Below the pieces are notes generated by a model. It was not told where the DNA came from. It saw nothing but the letters and a program-made list of their open reading frames with translations, and ran no database searches. A stretch of 64,000 nt of DNA from Sphingomonas flavalba. GTDB taxonomy: Bacteria > Pseudomonadota > Alphaproteobacteria > Sphingomonadales > Sphingomonadaceae. Below are positions 18,217 through 27,156 of the stretch, in pieces. Made by a program: the position numbers and the translations under genes. Numbering within the stretch: the first letter of the stretch is position 1; each line of letters begins with the position of its first letter. Location: NCBI RefSeq assembly GCF_004796535.1, contig NZ_SPHY01000007.1, forward strand, positions 106,996 to 170,995, in the 5' to 3' direction.

Positions 18217-18230
18217 TTTGTCATACGAAT
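18217..18230. promoter_or_regulatory. Operator-like site before the lactonase gene
   Basis: tttgtcatacgaat contains TTGTCATACGA, which fits the TnGTnnnACnA pattern of GntR/FadR-type operators, and ends 6 bp before the GTG start of the lactonase. Position and sequence suggest repression by one of the two GntR proteins of this locus. Confidence 0.4.
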
Positions 18231-18235
18231 GAGCC

Positions 18236-19093
18236 GTGGATTACGCGATCATCCCGCGCGAGCGGCGCGACCTGCTCGGAGAAGGGCCGCTATGGTGCGC
18301 GGGGCGCGGCATGCTGCTGTGGGTCGACATATTGGCGCCGGCGCTTCACCAGCTCGACCTTGCCGGCGGCGAAACGCGGACGTTCGCGTTCGACGAGCCG
18401 ATCGGCTGGGTCGCGGAGCGGGCCGGCCGCGCCGATTTCGTCGTCGGCCTGCAAAGCGGCTTCGCGGAATTGTCGCTCGACCCGTTCCGGATAGAGCCGA
18501 TCGGCGACCCGGAGCCCGACCGGCCGGGCAACCGCTTCAACGACGCCAAGGTCGATCGCTGGGGGCGGATCTGGGCCGGGACCAAGGACGACAGCGGTGC
18601 CGGCAATCCGGGGGCGCTGTACCGCCTCGATCACGACAAGCGCTGGGCGCGCTGCGACGACGGTTACGGCGTCACCAACGGCCCGGCCTTCTCGCGCGAC
18701 GGCCGCATCCTGTTCCACACTGATAGCGACCGGCGGACGATATACGCGTTCGACATGGGCGATGACGGGAGCATCGCCAATAAGCGCGAACACATCCGCT
18801 TCGCCGACGACTGGGGTTACCCGGACGGGATGACCGGCGACACCGACGGGTGCCTGTGGGTCGCCCATTGGGACGGCGGGCGGATCAGTCGCTTCGATCC
18901 CGAAGGGCAACTGGAGCGGTCGATCGCGCTGCCGGCGTCGCGGATCACCAGTTGCTGCTTCGGCGGACCTGGCCTCGACCGGCTGTTCGTCACCTCGGCG
19001 GCGCTCGACCGACCGGACGAGCCGCTGGCGGGGGCGCTGTTCGAGCTTGCGCCCGGCGTCCGCGGCGTGGCCTCGTCGGCCTTTGGCGGATGA
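18236..19093 (+). CDS. SMP-30/gluconolactonase family sugar lactonase
   Basis: 285 aa six-bladed propeller hydrolase. Metal-site segments are visible: LLGEGPLW (Glu near 16), RPGNRFNDAKVDRWGRIWAGT near 95-115 (given by its ends RPGNRFND and IWAGT) and GYPDGMTGDTDGCLWVAHW near 196-214 (metal-binding Asp). These enzymes open aldonolactones in the cytoplasm. In this neighbourhood the natural substrate is L-arabinono- or D-galactono-lactone made by the dehydrogenase at 30426. Start is GTG 18236. The C-terminus ASSAFGG matches family members. A FadR-type GntR gene follows after 151 bp. Confidence 0.9.
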   Translation: MDYAIIPRERRDLLGEGPLWCAGRGMLLWVDILAPALHQLDLAGGETRTFAFDEPIGWVAERAGRADFVVGLQSGFAELSLDPFRIEPIGDPEPDRPGNRFNDAKVDRWGRIWAGTKDDSGAGNPGALYRLDHDKRWARCDDGYGVTNGPAFSRDGRILFHTDSDRRTIYAFDMGDDGSIANKREHIRFADDWGYPDGMTGDTDGCLWVAHWDGGRISRFDPEGQLERSIALPASRITSCCFGGPGLDRLFVTSAALDRPDEPLAGALFELAPGVRGVASSAFGG

Positions 19094-19244
19094 GGGGAGC
19101 AAAGACAGCGTGCCGGAAAGGGGCATCCTGCGCGTTCCGTAACGTCCGATGGGTTGACGGCGTGGCGCGACGGCTTGCCATCCGGCCTCTGGCCCTTCAT
19201 TGCGCCATCCGACGGCCTGAATTGGGCGCGGGGATGGGGATGGC

Positions 19245-19985
19245 ATGACCAAAGGGCGTCAGGGCTTCGGCTCGGGTGGACGAAAAGGGCCGGGGGCCAA
19301 TCGCATTCATGGCGCTATCGCACATGATCTGGGGGTTGCCATCCTCGGCGGTCGCTATGCGTCGGGCGACACGCTGTCCGGAGAGATCGAGTTCAGCGAG
19401 CATCTGAACGTATCGCGCAGCGCCTATCGCGAGGCGATCCGCATCCTGTCCGCCAAGGGGCTGGTCGAAAGCCGGCCCAAGACCGGGACCCGCGTCAGCC
19501 CGCGCAGCAACTGGAACATGCTGGACCCCGACGTGCTGGCCTGGGCGTTCGAGAGCGAACCGAGCCCTGCCTTTATCCGCGATCTGTTCGAACTGCGGAT
19601 GATCGTCGAGCCGGAAGCGGCGGCGCTGGCCGCCGAGCGGCGCACCGGCCAGCAGCTGTCGCGCATGGGCCATGCGCTTGAACGGATGGCCGAATTCGGG
19701 CTGGCGACGGTTGAGGGGCGCGATGCCGACCAGCAGTTCCACCACACCGTGCTGGAGGCGACGCGCAACGAGCCGCTGATGTCGCTGTCCAGCTCGATCG
19801 GCGCCGCCGTCAGCTGGACGACGGTGTTCAAGCAGCGCGCCCGCCGCCTGCCGCGCGACCCGATGGACGAGCACCGCGCGCTGTACGACGCGATTGCCGA
19901 CGGCGACCCGGTCACCGCGCGCGAGGCGATGCGTGAGCTGATCCGCCTGGCGCTGGCCGATACCGAGATGTCGCTGGACGGGTAG
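19245..19985 (+). CDS. GntR/FadR-type transcriptional regulator
   Basis: 246 aa. The winged helix occupies about 20-90 (SEHLNVSRSAYREAIRILSAKGLVESRPKTGTRV, given by its ends SEHLNVSRSAY and RPKTGTRV). An FCD domain follows with ELRMIVEPEAAALAA and DQQFHHTVLEATRNE. The N-terminal part resembles sugar-acid-responsive FadR-family regulators such as DgoR. It is convergent with the IlvD/Edd gene (17 bp apart) and downstream of the lactonase, so control of the sugar-acid genes is likely. A shared operator-like motif in this locus (18217, 23051, 32456, 32651) may be its target. Confidence 0.92.
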   Translation: MTKGRQGFGSGGRKGPGANRIHGAIAHDLGVAILGGRYASGDTLSGEIEFSEHLNVSRSAYREAIRILSAKGLVESRPKTGTRVSPRSNWNMLDPDVLAWAFESEPSPAFIRDLFELRMIVEPEAAALAAERRTGQQLSRMGHALERMAEFGLATVEGRDADQQFHHTVLEATRNEPLMSLSSSIGAAVSWTTVFKQRARRLPRDPMDEHRALYDAIADGDPVTAREAMRELIRLALADTEMSLDG

Positions 19986-20002
19986 GGCGCCGGCGTTGGC
20001 CC

Positions 20003-21808
20003 TCAGTGGCTGTCGCGGGGAATGCCGCGGGTCTGGGCGATGCGCTGGTGGCGTTCCGACCCTTCGAGGATCGCGCCGGTATCGAGCTGGCCGACCAGTG
20101 CGCGCTGGATTTCCTGCCAGGGCGTCTGCGATTCCGGATAGGGATAGCCGCCCTGTGCGGCGAGCGCGGCGCGGCGCGCCTCCAGTTCCGCATCGTCGAC
20201 GAGCATGTCGGCGCGGGCGTTGCGCAGGTCGATGCGGACGCGGTCGCCGGTGCGCAGCAGCGCCAGCCCGCCGCCGGCCGCCGCTTCCGGCGCGGCGTTC
20301 AGGATCGACGGCGACCCGGACGTGCCGGACTGCCGGCCGTCGCCGATGCAGGGCAGCGAGTGGATGCCCTGCCGGATCAGGTAGTCGGGCGGGCGCATGT
20401 TCACGACCTCCGCCGCGCCGGGATAGCCGATCGGCCCGGTGCCACGCATGAACAGGATGCAGTGGGCGTCGATCGCCAGCACCGGGTCGTCGATCCGCGC
20501 GTGATAGTCCTCCGGCCCGTCGAACACGATCGCCCGCCCTTCGAACGCGTCCGGGTCGTCCGGGTTCGACAGGTAGCGGGCGCGGAATTCGTCGGAGATC
20601 ACGCTGGTCTTCATGATCGCGTTGGCGAACAGGTTGCCGCTCAGCACCATGAAGCCGGCGTCGGAGCGCAACGGCTTGTCGAAGGGCAGGATCACCCGCT
20701 CGTCGATGCTGGCCTTGCCGGCGCAGTTCTCGCCCAGCGTACGGCCGTTGACCGTCATCGCATCGGCGTGGATCAGCCCCTGCTCGATCAGCGCGGCGAC
20801 CACCGCCGGCACGCCGCCGGCATGGTAGTAATCCTCACCCAGATATTCGCCCGCCGGTTGCAGGTTGACCAGCACCGGCACCTTGTGCCCGTGCGCCTGC
20901 CAGTCGTCGAGCGACAGATCCACCCCCATGTGGCGGGCAATCGCGGCGAGGTGGATCGGTGCGTTGGTCGAGCCGCCGATCGCCGAATTGACGACGATCG
21001 CGTTGAGGAACGCTTCCCGCGTCATGATGTCGGACGGCTTGATATCCTCCTGCACCATATCGACGATGCGCATGCCGGTGCGCCACGCCATTTCCTGGCG
21101 GTCGCGATAGGGGGCGGGGATGGCGGCGGAGCCGGGGAGTTGCATGCCGAGCACTTCCGCCAGCGAGTTCATTGTCGTCGCGGTGCCCATCGTGTTGCAA
21201 TAGCCGGTCGAGGGCGCCGACGATGCGACCAGTTCGATGAAGCGGTCGCGGTCGATCTCTCCGGCCGCCAGCATCTGCCGCGCTTTCCAGACTATGGTGC
21301 CGGATCCGGTGCGCTCGCCCCGGTGCCAGCCGTTCAGCATCGGGCCGACCGACAGCGCGATCGCCGGGATGTTGACCGTCGCCGCCGCCATCAGGCAGGC
21401 TGGCGTCGTCTTGTCGCAGCCGATGGTCAGCACGACGCCGTCGATCGGGTAGCCGTAGAGGATCTCGACCAGGCTCAGATAGGCCAGGTTGCGGTCGAGC
21501 GCGGCGGTCGGGCGCTTGCCGGTTTCCTGGATCGGGTGGACCGGGAATTCCAGCGCGATGCCGCCGGCGCTGCGGATGCCTTCGCGGATGCGGTCGGCCA
21601 GCACCAGGTGGTGGCGGTTGCACGGGCTGAGGTCCGATCCGGTCTGGGCGATGCCGATGATCGGCTTGCCGGAGCGCAGTTCCTCCAGCGACAGGCCGAA
21701 GTTCAGATAGCGCTCCAGGTAGAGCGCGGTCATGTCGATATTGTCGGGATTGTCGAACCACGCGCGCGAACGCAGCGCGCGCGGTGGTATAGGGTCGGGG
21801 TCAGTCAT
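20003..21808 (-). CDS. IlvD/Edd-family sugar-acid dehydratase, L-arabinonate type
   Basis: 601 aa. It matches the pentonate dehydratase branch of the IlvD/Edd family: Cys63 (SPCNRHH), Cys131 ([11 protein letters not shown]) and Cys204 ([10 protein letters not shown]). From memory the [2Fe-2S] ligands of Rhizobium L-arabinonate dehydratase are C59/C127/C200; the spacings of 68 and 73 residues are identical here. [17 protein letters not shown] near 500 carries the Ser/Thr of the active site. It removes water from L-arabinonate (or D-xylonate, D-galactonate, D-fuconate) to give a 2-keto-3-deoxy acid. It lies 27 bp downstream of the epimerase gene on the same strand, a probable operon. Substrate assignment rests on the neighbours. 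Confidence 0.92.
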   Translation of the reverse strand: MTDPDPIPPRALRSRAWFDNPDNIDMTALYLERYLNFGLSLEELRSGKPIIGIAQTGSDLSPCNRHHLVLADRIREGIRSAGGIALEFPVHPIQETGKRPTAALDRNLAYLSLVEILYGYPIDGVVLTIGCDKTTPACLMAAATVNIPAIALSVGPMLNGWHRGERTGSGTIVWKARQMLAAGEIDRDRFIELVASSAPSTGYCNTMGTATTMNSLAEVLGMQLPGSAAIPAPYRDRQEMAWRTGMRIVDMVQEDIKPSDIMTREAFLNAIVVNSAIGGSTNAPIHLAAIARHMGVDLSLDDWQAHGHKVPVLVNLQPAGEYLGEDYYHAGGVPAVVAALIEQGLIHADAMTVNGRTLGENCAGKASIDERVILPFDKPLRSDAGFMVLSGNLFANAIMKTSVISDEFRARYLSNPDDPDAFEGRAIVFDGPEDYHARIDDPVLAIDAHCILFMRGTGPIGYPGAAEVVNMRPPDYLIRQGIHSLPCIGDGRQSGTSGSPSILNAAPEAAAGGGLALLRTGDRVRIDLRNARADMLVDDAELEARRAALAAQGGYPYPESQTPWQEIQRALVGQLDTGAILEGSERHQRIAQTRGIPRDSH

Positions 21809-21835
21809 TATGAGGGCTTCTCCGCACGAACAGGC

Positions 21836-22978
21836 TTAGCGCTGGCTGGTGGTGAACCGATAGACGGCGCGGTTGCGATAGACCGCGCCGGGGTCCAGGC
21901 GGGCGGAGCCGAACGCCGGCTGGTTCGGCGTGTCGGGAAAAAGCTGCGGTTCCAGCGCCAGCCCGTCGCTCTGCCGATAGACGCGGCCGCTCTTGCCGGC
22001 GACCGAGGCATCGAGGAAATTGCCGGAATAGAATTGCACGCCCTTCTGGTCGCTGAGCAGTTCCATCACCCGGCCGGATGCCGGGTCCTCCAGCCGCGCG
22101 GCAAGGCGTGGCGTGCCGCCGGCGGTGCCGTTCAGCGCGTAATTATGGTCGTAACCGCGCCCGTAGAGGATCTGCTGGTCGCTGGCGTCGCGGATGCGGG
22201 CGCCGATCGCCGTCGGCGTGCGGAAATCGAACGCCGTGCCGGCGACCGGCCGCAGCGCGCCCGTCGGGATCCGCGTTTCATCGACCGGGGTGATCGCGTC
22301 GGCGGCGATGGTCAGCACATGCCCCAATATGCTGGTGTCCGACCCCTCGCCGGCGAGGTTGAAGAAGCTGTGGTTGGTCAGGTTGACGATCGTCGGTTTG
22401 TCCGTCCGCGCTTCGTAGGTGATCGCGAGGGCATTGTCCTCGTCCAGGCTGTAAGTGGCGGTGACGGTCAGCGTGCCGGGATAGCCTTCTTCCCCGTCGG
22501 GGCTGACATAACGCAGGACGACGCGCGCCGCCGGGCCGGATTCGACCGACACGACCGTCCACGCGACTTTGTCGAACCCCTTGCGCCCGCCGTGCAGCGA
22601 ATTCGGTCCGTCATTGGTGGCGAGCGTGTAGGCCCGCCCGTCGAGGGTGAAATGGCCGCCGGCGATGCGGTTGGCATAGCGGCCGACGCTCGAGCCAAAA
22701 TATTTGGGGACGGCGACATAGTCGTCGAGTTTCGCGTAGCCGAGCACGACATCGGCGCGCTTTCCGGCACGGTCGGGCACCTCCAGCGCCTGCAGGGTGG
22801 CGCCGTAGCTGATGATGCTGGCGGCGATGCCGCGGCCGTTGGTCAGGGTGATCCGCTCGATCGCGGTACCGTCGGCAAGGGTGCCGAACGGCGCGCGGCT
22901 CGCTTCCGCTGCGTGCGCAGCGCCGGCCAGCGCCGCCGCCGAAGCGCCGGCCGCTAACATACGGTATAGCCCTTTCAT
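21836..22978 (-). CDS. Aldose 1-epimerase, exported
   Basis: 380 aa. A signal peptide (MKGLYRMLAAGASAAALAG to AHA) precedes a GalM beta-sandwich domain: GRYANRIAGGHF near 90, NSLHGGRKGFDKVAW near 122, NLTNHSFFNLAGEG near 205 with the catalytic His, and the conserved C-terminal ALEPQLFPDTPNQP near 340. It interconverts alpha and beta anomers of sugars such as galactose or arabinose, here probably in the periplasm. Start ATG 22978 has AAGGA 7 nt upstream; a longer frame to 23005 lacks this. It diverges from the sugar permease, with an operator-like site between them. Confidence 0.92.
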   Translation of the reverse strand: MKGLYRMLAAGASAAALAGAAHAAEASRAPFGTLADGTAIERITLTNGRGIAASIISYGATLQALEVPDRAGKRADVVLGYAKLDDYVAVPKYFGSSVGRYANRIAGGHFTLDGRAYTLATNDGPNSLHGGRKGFDKVAWTVVSVESGPAARVVLRYVSPDGEEGYPGTLTVTATYSLDEDNALAITYEARTDKPTIVNLTNHSFFNLAGEGSDTSILGHVLTIAADAITPVDETRIPTGALRPVAGTAFDFRTPTAIGARIRDASDQQILYGRGYDHNYALNGTAGGTPRLAARLEDPASGRVMELLSDQKGVQFYSGNFLDASVAGKSGRVYRQSDGLALEPQLFPDTPNQPAFGSARLDPGAVYRNRAVYRFTTSQR

Positions 22979-23050
22979 GTGTCGGTCCTTCCCCGAAGTG
23001 AACAATTGCGCCGGCGTCCGCGACAGCGCGTTGACCGATCCGATAGGTTC

Positions 23051-23069
23051 ATATACTCAGACAAATAAA
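23051..23069. promoter_or_regulatory. Operator-like site between epimerase and permease genes
   Basis: atatactcagacaaataaa reads on the other strand TTTATTTGTCTGAGTATAT. The core TTGTCTGAGTA matches TTGTCCGAGTA before the AraD1-dehydrogenase operon (32456-32475) in 10 of 11 positions. Lying in the 154-bp divergent gap, it could control both directions. Confidence 0.5.
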
Positions 23070-23132
23070 GGGATGGCAATCCCGTTGCGCGCAAAGCGAC
23101 GGGACCGTCCATAGGCAAGGGGATGGCGGCAC

Positions 23133-24410
23133 ATGGCGACAAGCGGCGGCACCGTTTCGGCGGCGGGGGACGGCCCTGGTAGTTACCGCCCGGCATTGGC
23201 GCTGCTCGCCAGCCTGTTCTTCATGTGGGGTTTCATCACCGTCATCAACAACACGCTGCTGCCGCATCTGCGCAGCGTGTTCGACCTGAACTACACCCAG
23301 ACGACGCTGATCGAATCGGTATGGTTCATCGCCTATTTCACCGCATCGCTGCCTGCAGCGCGGCTGATCGAGCGAATCGGTTACAAGCAGGCGATCGTCG
23401 TCGGCCTGCTCGTCATGGCCGGCGGGGCGCTTATGATGATCCCGGCGGCGCGGATCCCGTCCTATGGCGTGGTGCTGGCGGCGCTGTTCGTCATCGCGTC
23501 CGGCATCACCCTGCTCCAGGTCGCCGCCAACCCCTATGTCGCGGTGATCGGCTCGCCGGAGACCGCATCCGCCCGCCTGAACTTCGTCCAGGCGTTCAAT
23601 TCGATGGGCACCACCTTCGCGCCGCTGTTCGGCGGCTACCTGATCCTTGGCCGGAGCATGTCGGGCAATACGGTGGAGGGCGCGGCGGCGCTGACGATGG
23701 AGCAGCGGCTGGCCGATGCCCAGTCCGTCCAACTGCCCTATCTGATCGTCGCAGCGGTGCTGGCGCTGCTGGCGACCGTCATCGCCCGCTACAAACTGCC
23801 CGAGCTGGGCGGCGCCACCCGACGGGTCGCGCGGAAGGAGCGCGCCAATCATTCGCTGTGGCGCCATCGCAACCTGGTGTTCGGCGTGCCGGCGATCTTC
23901 ATCTACCTGATCGCCGAAATCGGGGTCAGCAACCTGTTCATCAATTTCGTCTCCGCGCCGGACATCGGCAACCTGACCCATGCGGAGGCTTCGCGCTACC
24001 TGTTCCTGCTGTGGGGCGGGATGATGGTCGGGCGTTTCGCCGGCAGCTACCTGATGCGGCACACGGCGGCGGAGACGATTCTCGCCTGGGCGAGCATCGG
24101 CGCGTTCGTGGTGATGATGGTGACGGTGCTGTCGAACGGGCCGCTGGCGATGTGGGCGTTGATCTCGGTCGGGCTGTTCCATTCGATCATGTTTCCGACG
24201 ATCTTCACCCTGGGCATCCGCGGGCTGGGGCCGTTGACCGAGGAGGGATCCGGGCTGCTGATCATGGCGATCGCCGGCGGGGCGCTGGTCATCGTCCACG
24301 GCAAGCTGGCCGATATGTGGGGGCTGCAGCTATCCTTCCTGCTGACAGCCGCCTGCGAGCTGTATGTGTTGTTCTACGCGCTGTGGGCCTGCCGGCCGCG
24401 AAAGGCATGA
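23133..24410 (+). CDS. FucP-type sugar:H+ symporter (MFS)
   Basis: 425 aa with 12 predicted helices. LFFMWGFITVINNTLLPHL near residue 25 is the hallmark of the fucose/glucose/galactose permease branch. LLQVAANPYVAVIGSPETASARLNFVQAFNS near 128-158 (given by its ends LLQVAANPYV and LNFVQAFNS) is also diagnostic. It should import a monosaccharide across the inner membrane with protons; in this locus arabinose, galactose or fucose are candidates. Start ATG 23133 is near the divergent epimerase. Its stop overlaps the start of the following exported protein (ATGA), so the two are coupled. Confidence 0.92.
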   Translation: MATSGGTVSAAGDGPGSYRPALALLASLFFMWGFITVINNTLLPHLRSVFDLNYTQTTLIESVWFIAYFTASLPAARLIERIGYKQAIVVGLLVMAGGALMMIPAARIPSYGVVLAALFVIASGITLLQVAANPYVAVIGSPETASARLNFVQAFNSMGTTFAPLFGGYLILGRSMSGNTVEGAAALTMEQRLADAQSVQLPYLIVAAVLALLATVIARYKLPELGGATRRVARKERANHSLWRHRNLVFGVPAIFIYLIAEIGVSNLFINFVSAPDIGNLTHAEASRYLFLLWGGMMVGRFAGSYLMRHTAAETILAWASIGAFVVMMVTVLSNGPLAMWALISVGLFHSIMFPTIFTLGIRGLGPLTEEGSGLLIMAIAGGALVIVHGKLADMWGLQLSFLLTAACELYVLFYALWACRPRKA

Positions 24411-27109
24411 AGGGCGGCGCCTCGCTGGCCGCGCTGGCAGCCCTTCTGTGCCTGGGGGCGGCCGTGCCGGTGGCGGCGCCCGACGCGTTAACGGGGGAGG
24501 CGGCGGCGGACGCGACGATGCGTTTCGCCGCCGCCGGTTTCACCGTGACGCTCGACCGCGCCGCCCAGACGCTGATCGCGCTGGTGCCGGGCGGGGTGGA
24601 CGGGTTCGACTTCGCGCCGTCCGACCGCTTGGCCGCGCGGCGGGGCGACGGCTATCATCACCTTGGCGACATCGCCCTTCGGCTGCGGCGTGTGGGTGAG
24701 GGCGAATGGCGCGATTATTCGACCGCCTCGCGCCGACTGCCCGTGCGGGCGCTGCCGGCGGCGGGCGCGGTGCGGGCGGCGGCGGACCTGACCCCCGCTC
24801 TCCCCGCCGGCTTGCCGCTGCGCATCGAGCGGCGCTGGCTGGTGGCGGATGGGCATCTGGCGCTGCGCTTCACCCTGTCCAACCCCGGCGACCGGGCGAT
24901 CGAGATCGGCGGGCTTGGCCTGCCGATGGTGTTCAACAACATCCTGACCGACCGCTCGCTGGCCGAGGCGCATGGCCGCGCCAGCTTCGCCGACCCGTCG
25001 ATCGCCCGCGATGCCGGCTATCTGCAGGTGACGCGGCTGAACGGCGCCGGGCCGGCGCTGGTCGTGGTGCCGGAAAAGGGAACGCCGTTCGAGGCGTACA
25101 AGCCAATCGAAGATGGCACCAAGCGCGGCCAGACGTTCGAGGGATTTTATGCCTGGATGGTCGCCAGCCGCGCCTTCGCCGAGCGCGAGTGGAAAGGCGC
25201 AGAGCCGTGGAACGCGCCGACCGCGCTGGTCCTGAAGCCAGGCGAGCGCCGCGAGATCGGGGTGCGCTTCCTGCTTGCCCCCGGCATCCGCGCGATCGAG
25301 CCGGTGCTGGCCGCCGCCGGGCGGCCGGTCGCCGTCGGCATCCCCGGCTACGTCGTGCCGACCGACCTGCCGGCCGATCTGTTCCTGAAGGCGGCGCAGC
25401 CGGTCAGCGCGATCACGGTTCACCCCGAAGGCGCGCTGGAGGTGACGCGGGCGGCGGCGGTTAACGGCTGGGCGCGGTATCGGGTGCGCGGGCGGGCATG
25501 GGGGCGGGCGCGGCTGACCATCCGCTATGCCGACGGTTCCGACCAGACCATCGCCTATTTCGTCACCAAGCCCAGCGAACAAGCGGTGGCGGACCTGGGG
25601 CGGTTCCTGACGACGCGGCAATGGTACGACGACCCGGCCGATCCGTTCCGGCGCGGGCCGTCGATCATGAGCTATGACCGCGAGGCGGATGCGATCGTCC
25701 TGCAGGACCAGCGGGTGTGGATCGCCGGTCTCAGCGACGAGGGCGGGGCCGGGGCATGGCTGGCGGCGATCATGAAGCAACTGGGCGCGGCGGAACCCGG
25801 CGAGGTGGCGAAGTTCGAGCGCTTCGTGACGGGTACGCTCGACGGGCGGTTGCAGGTCAACGAAGGGCCGCTGCGCGACGGCGTGCGCAAGAGCCTGTTC
25901 TTTTACGACAGCAAGGTAGCGCCGGGGCGCTACGATCCGGCGATCGACTGGTCGACCTGGGCATCATGGGACCGCAAGCAGGCGGATTCGGTCGTCCGCT
26001 CGTTCAACTATGTCCATGTCGCCGCCGCCCATTGGGTGCTCTACCGGCTGGGGCGGTATCGGGAAGGGCTGGTCAAGGCGCACGACTGGCGCTGGTATCT
26101 CGACCGCGCCTACCGCACCGCGCTGGCGATGCCGCGGCTGGCCCCGCAATACGCGCGCTTCGGCCAGATGGAAGGCGATGTGTTCATCGATATCATCGAC
26201 GATCTGCGGCGGGAGGGGATGATGGCGCAGGCCGGCGCGCTGGAGGCGGCGATGCGCGTCCGCGCCGACGCCTGGGCCAAAGAGGATTATCCGTTCGGCA
26301 GCGAGATGCCGTGGGATTCGACCGGCCAGCCGGAGGTCTATGCGTGGATGCGGCGGCTCGGCGAGACGGCGAAGGCGGAACTGACCCGCGAGGTCATCCT
26401 GGGCTACGACCCGCTGATCCCGAGTTGGGGCTATAACGGCAATGCCCGGCGCTATTGGGATTTCCTCTACGCCGGCAAGGACAAGCGGATCGAGCGGCAG
26501 ATCCATCATTACGGTTCCGCCAACAATGCAATCCCGCTGTTCGACGCCTATCGGCGCGACCCGGCCGACATCCACCTGCTGCGCGTCGCCTATGGCGGGT
26601 TGATGGGCACGCTGACCAACATCGATCAGGACGGGTTCGGATCGGCCGCTTTCCATTCCGACCCGGACCATATGCGCTTCGATGCCTATAGCGGCGACTA
26701 TGGCACCGGCTTCTTCGGCCTGGCCTATGCGACGGCAGCCTATCTTGTCGATCATCCGGCGTTTGGCTGGATCGGTTTCGGTGGGCTGGTGGAGCAGGGC
26801 AGGGCGACGGTCGGCATCGTGCCGCGCGACGCGTTCCGCAACCGGCTGTTCATCGCGCCGGCCGGCCTGTGGCTGACCCTGGACGCCGGGCGCTTCAGCC
26901 GGGTAGATTATGCGCCGGCGAGCGGGCAAGTGACCGTCCGCCTGGACCCGGCGGAACCGTCGACGCCGACCGCCTATCTGCGGGTCGAGACGACGGTGGC
27001 CGGCAAGGCGGCGTATCGGCCGGCGAGCGACACCGTGAAGCTGCGTGGCGCCTATGTCGTGCCGCTGACCGCCGATGGCGCGACGATCACCCTGAGCGCC
27101 GGGCGGTAG
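24407..27109 (+). CDS. Large exported protein, DUF5695-like (probable glycan-active)
   Basis: 900 aa, start ATG overlapping the permease stop. A signal peptide (MKGGASLAALAALLCLGAAVPVA, shown here by its start MKGGASLAAL) leads a beta-rich N-terminal half with carbohydrate-binding-like strands and a helical C-terminal half that looks like an (alpha/alpha) toroid. Signature stretches are PSIMSYDREADAIVLQDQRV near 420, SFNYVHVAAAHWVLYRLGRY near 530, and EMPWDSTGQPEVYAWMRRLG near 635. These recall the DUF5695 family; the recall is from memory and tentative. The placement between a sugar permease and a GH127 gene suggests a glycoside hydrolase or lyase acting outside the cytoplasm. No catalytic residue can be named with confidence; the acidic residues in EMPWDSTGQPE are candidates. 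Confidence 0.75.
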   Translation: MKGGASLAALAALLCLGAAVPVAAPDALTGEAAADATMRFAAAGFTVTLDRAAQTLIALVPGGVDGFDFAPSDRLAARRGDGYHHLGDIALRLRRVGEGEWRDYSTASRRLPVRALPAAGAVRAAADLTPALPAGLPLRIERRWLVADGHLALRFTLSNPGDRAIEIGGLGLPMVFNNILTDRSLAEAHGRASFADPSIARDAGYLQVTRLNGAGPALVVVPEKGTPFEAYKPIEDGTKRGQTFEGFYAWMVASRAFAEREWKGAEPWNAPTALVLKPGERREIGVRFLLAPGIRAIEPVLAAAGRPVAVGIPGYVVPTDLPADLFLKAAQPVSAITVHPEGALEVTRAAAVNGWARYRVRGRAWGRARLTIRYADGSDQTIAYFVTKPSEQAVADLGRFLTTRQWYDDPADPFRRGPSIMSYDREADAIVLQDQRVWIAGLSDEGGAGAWLAAIMKQLGAAEPGEVAKFERFVTGTLDGRLQVNEGPLRDGVRKSLFFYDSKVAPGRYDPAIDWSTWASWDRKQADSVVRSFNYVHVAAAHWVLYRLGRYREGLVKAHDWRWYLDRAYRTALAMPRLAPQYARFGQMEGDVFIDIIDDLRREGMMAQAGALEAAMRVRADAWAKEDYPFGSEMPWDSTGQPEVYAWMRRLGETAKAELTREVILGYDPLIPSWGYNGNARRYWDFLYAGKDKRIERQIHHYGSANNAIPLFDAYRRDPADIHLLRVAYGGLMGTLTNIDQDGFGSAAFHSDPDHMRFDAYSGDYGTGFFGLAYATAAYLVDHPAFGWIGFGGLVEQGRATVGIVPRDAFRNRLFIAPAGLWLTLDAGRFSRVDYAPASGQVTVRLDPAEPSTPTAYLRVETTVAGKAAYRPASDTVKLRGAYVVPLTADGATITLSAGR

Positions 27110-27121
27110 CGCTTCATCCGT

Positions 27122-27141
27122 GCTCCTGCTTTCGCAGGAGC
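27122..27141. terminator. Bidirectional hairpin between convergent genes
   Basis: gctcctgc-tttc-gcaggagc is an 8-bp perfect stem with a 4-nt loop, between the ends of the DUF5695-like gene and the GH127 gene (47 bp apart). There is no U-tract. Confidence 0.5.
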
Positions 27142-27156
27142 GCAGGTGGTCGCGGA

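Noticed and set aside
20006..22957. A 983-codon open frame on the plus strand across the dehydratase and epimerase genes
   Set aside because: It is antisense to two well-recognised enzymes, has Arg/Gly/Ala-rich composition with no domain, and reflects the lack of stop codons in GC-rich DNA.
23225..24406. In-frame upstream extension of the DUF5695-like protein through the permease gene
   Set aside because: It runs in another frame of the permease gene and has no domain; the signal peptide starts at 24407.
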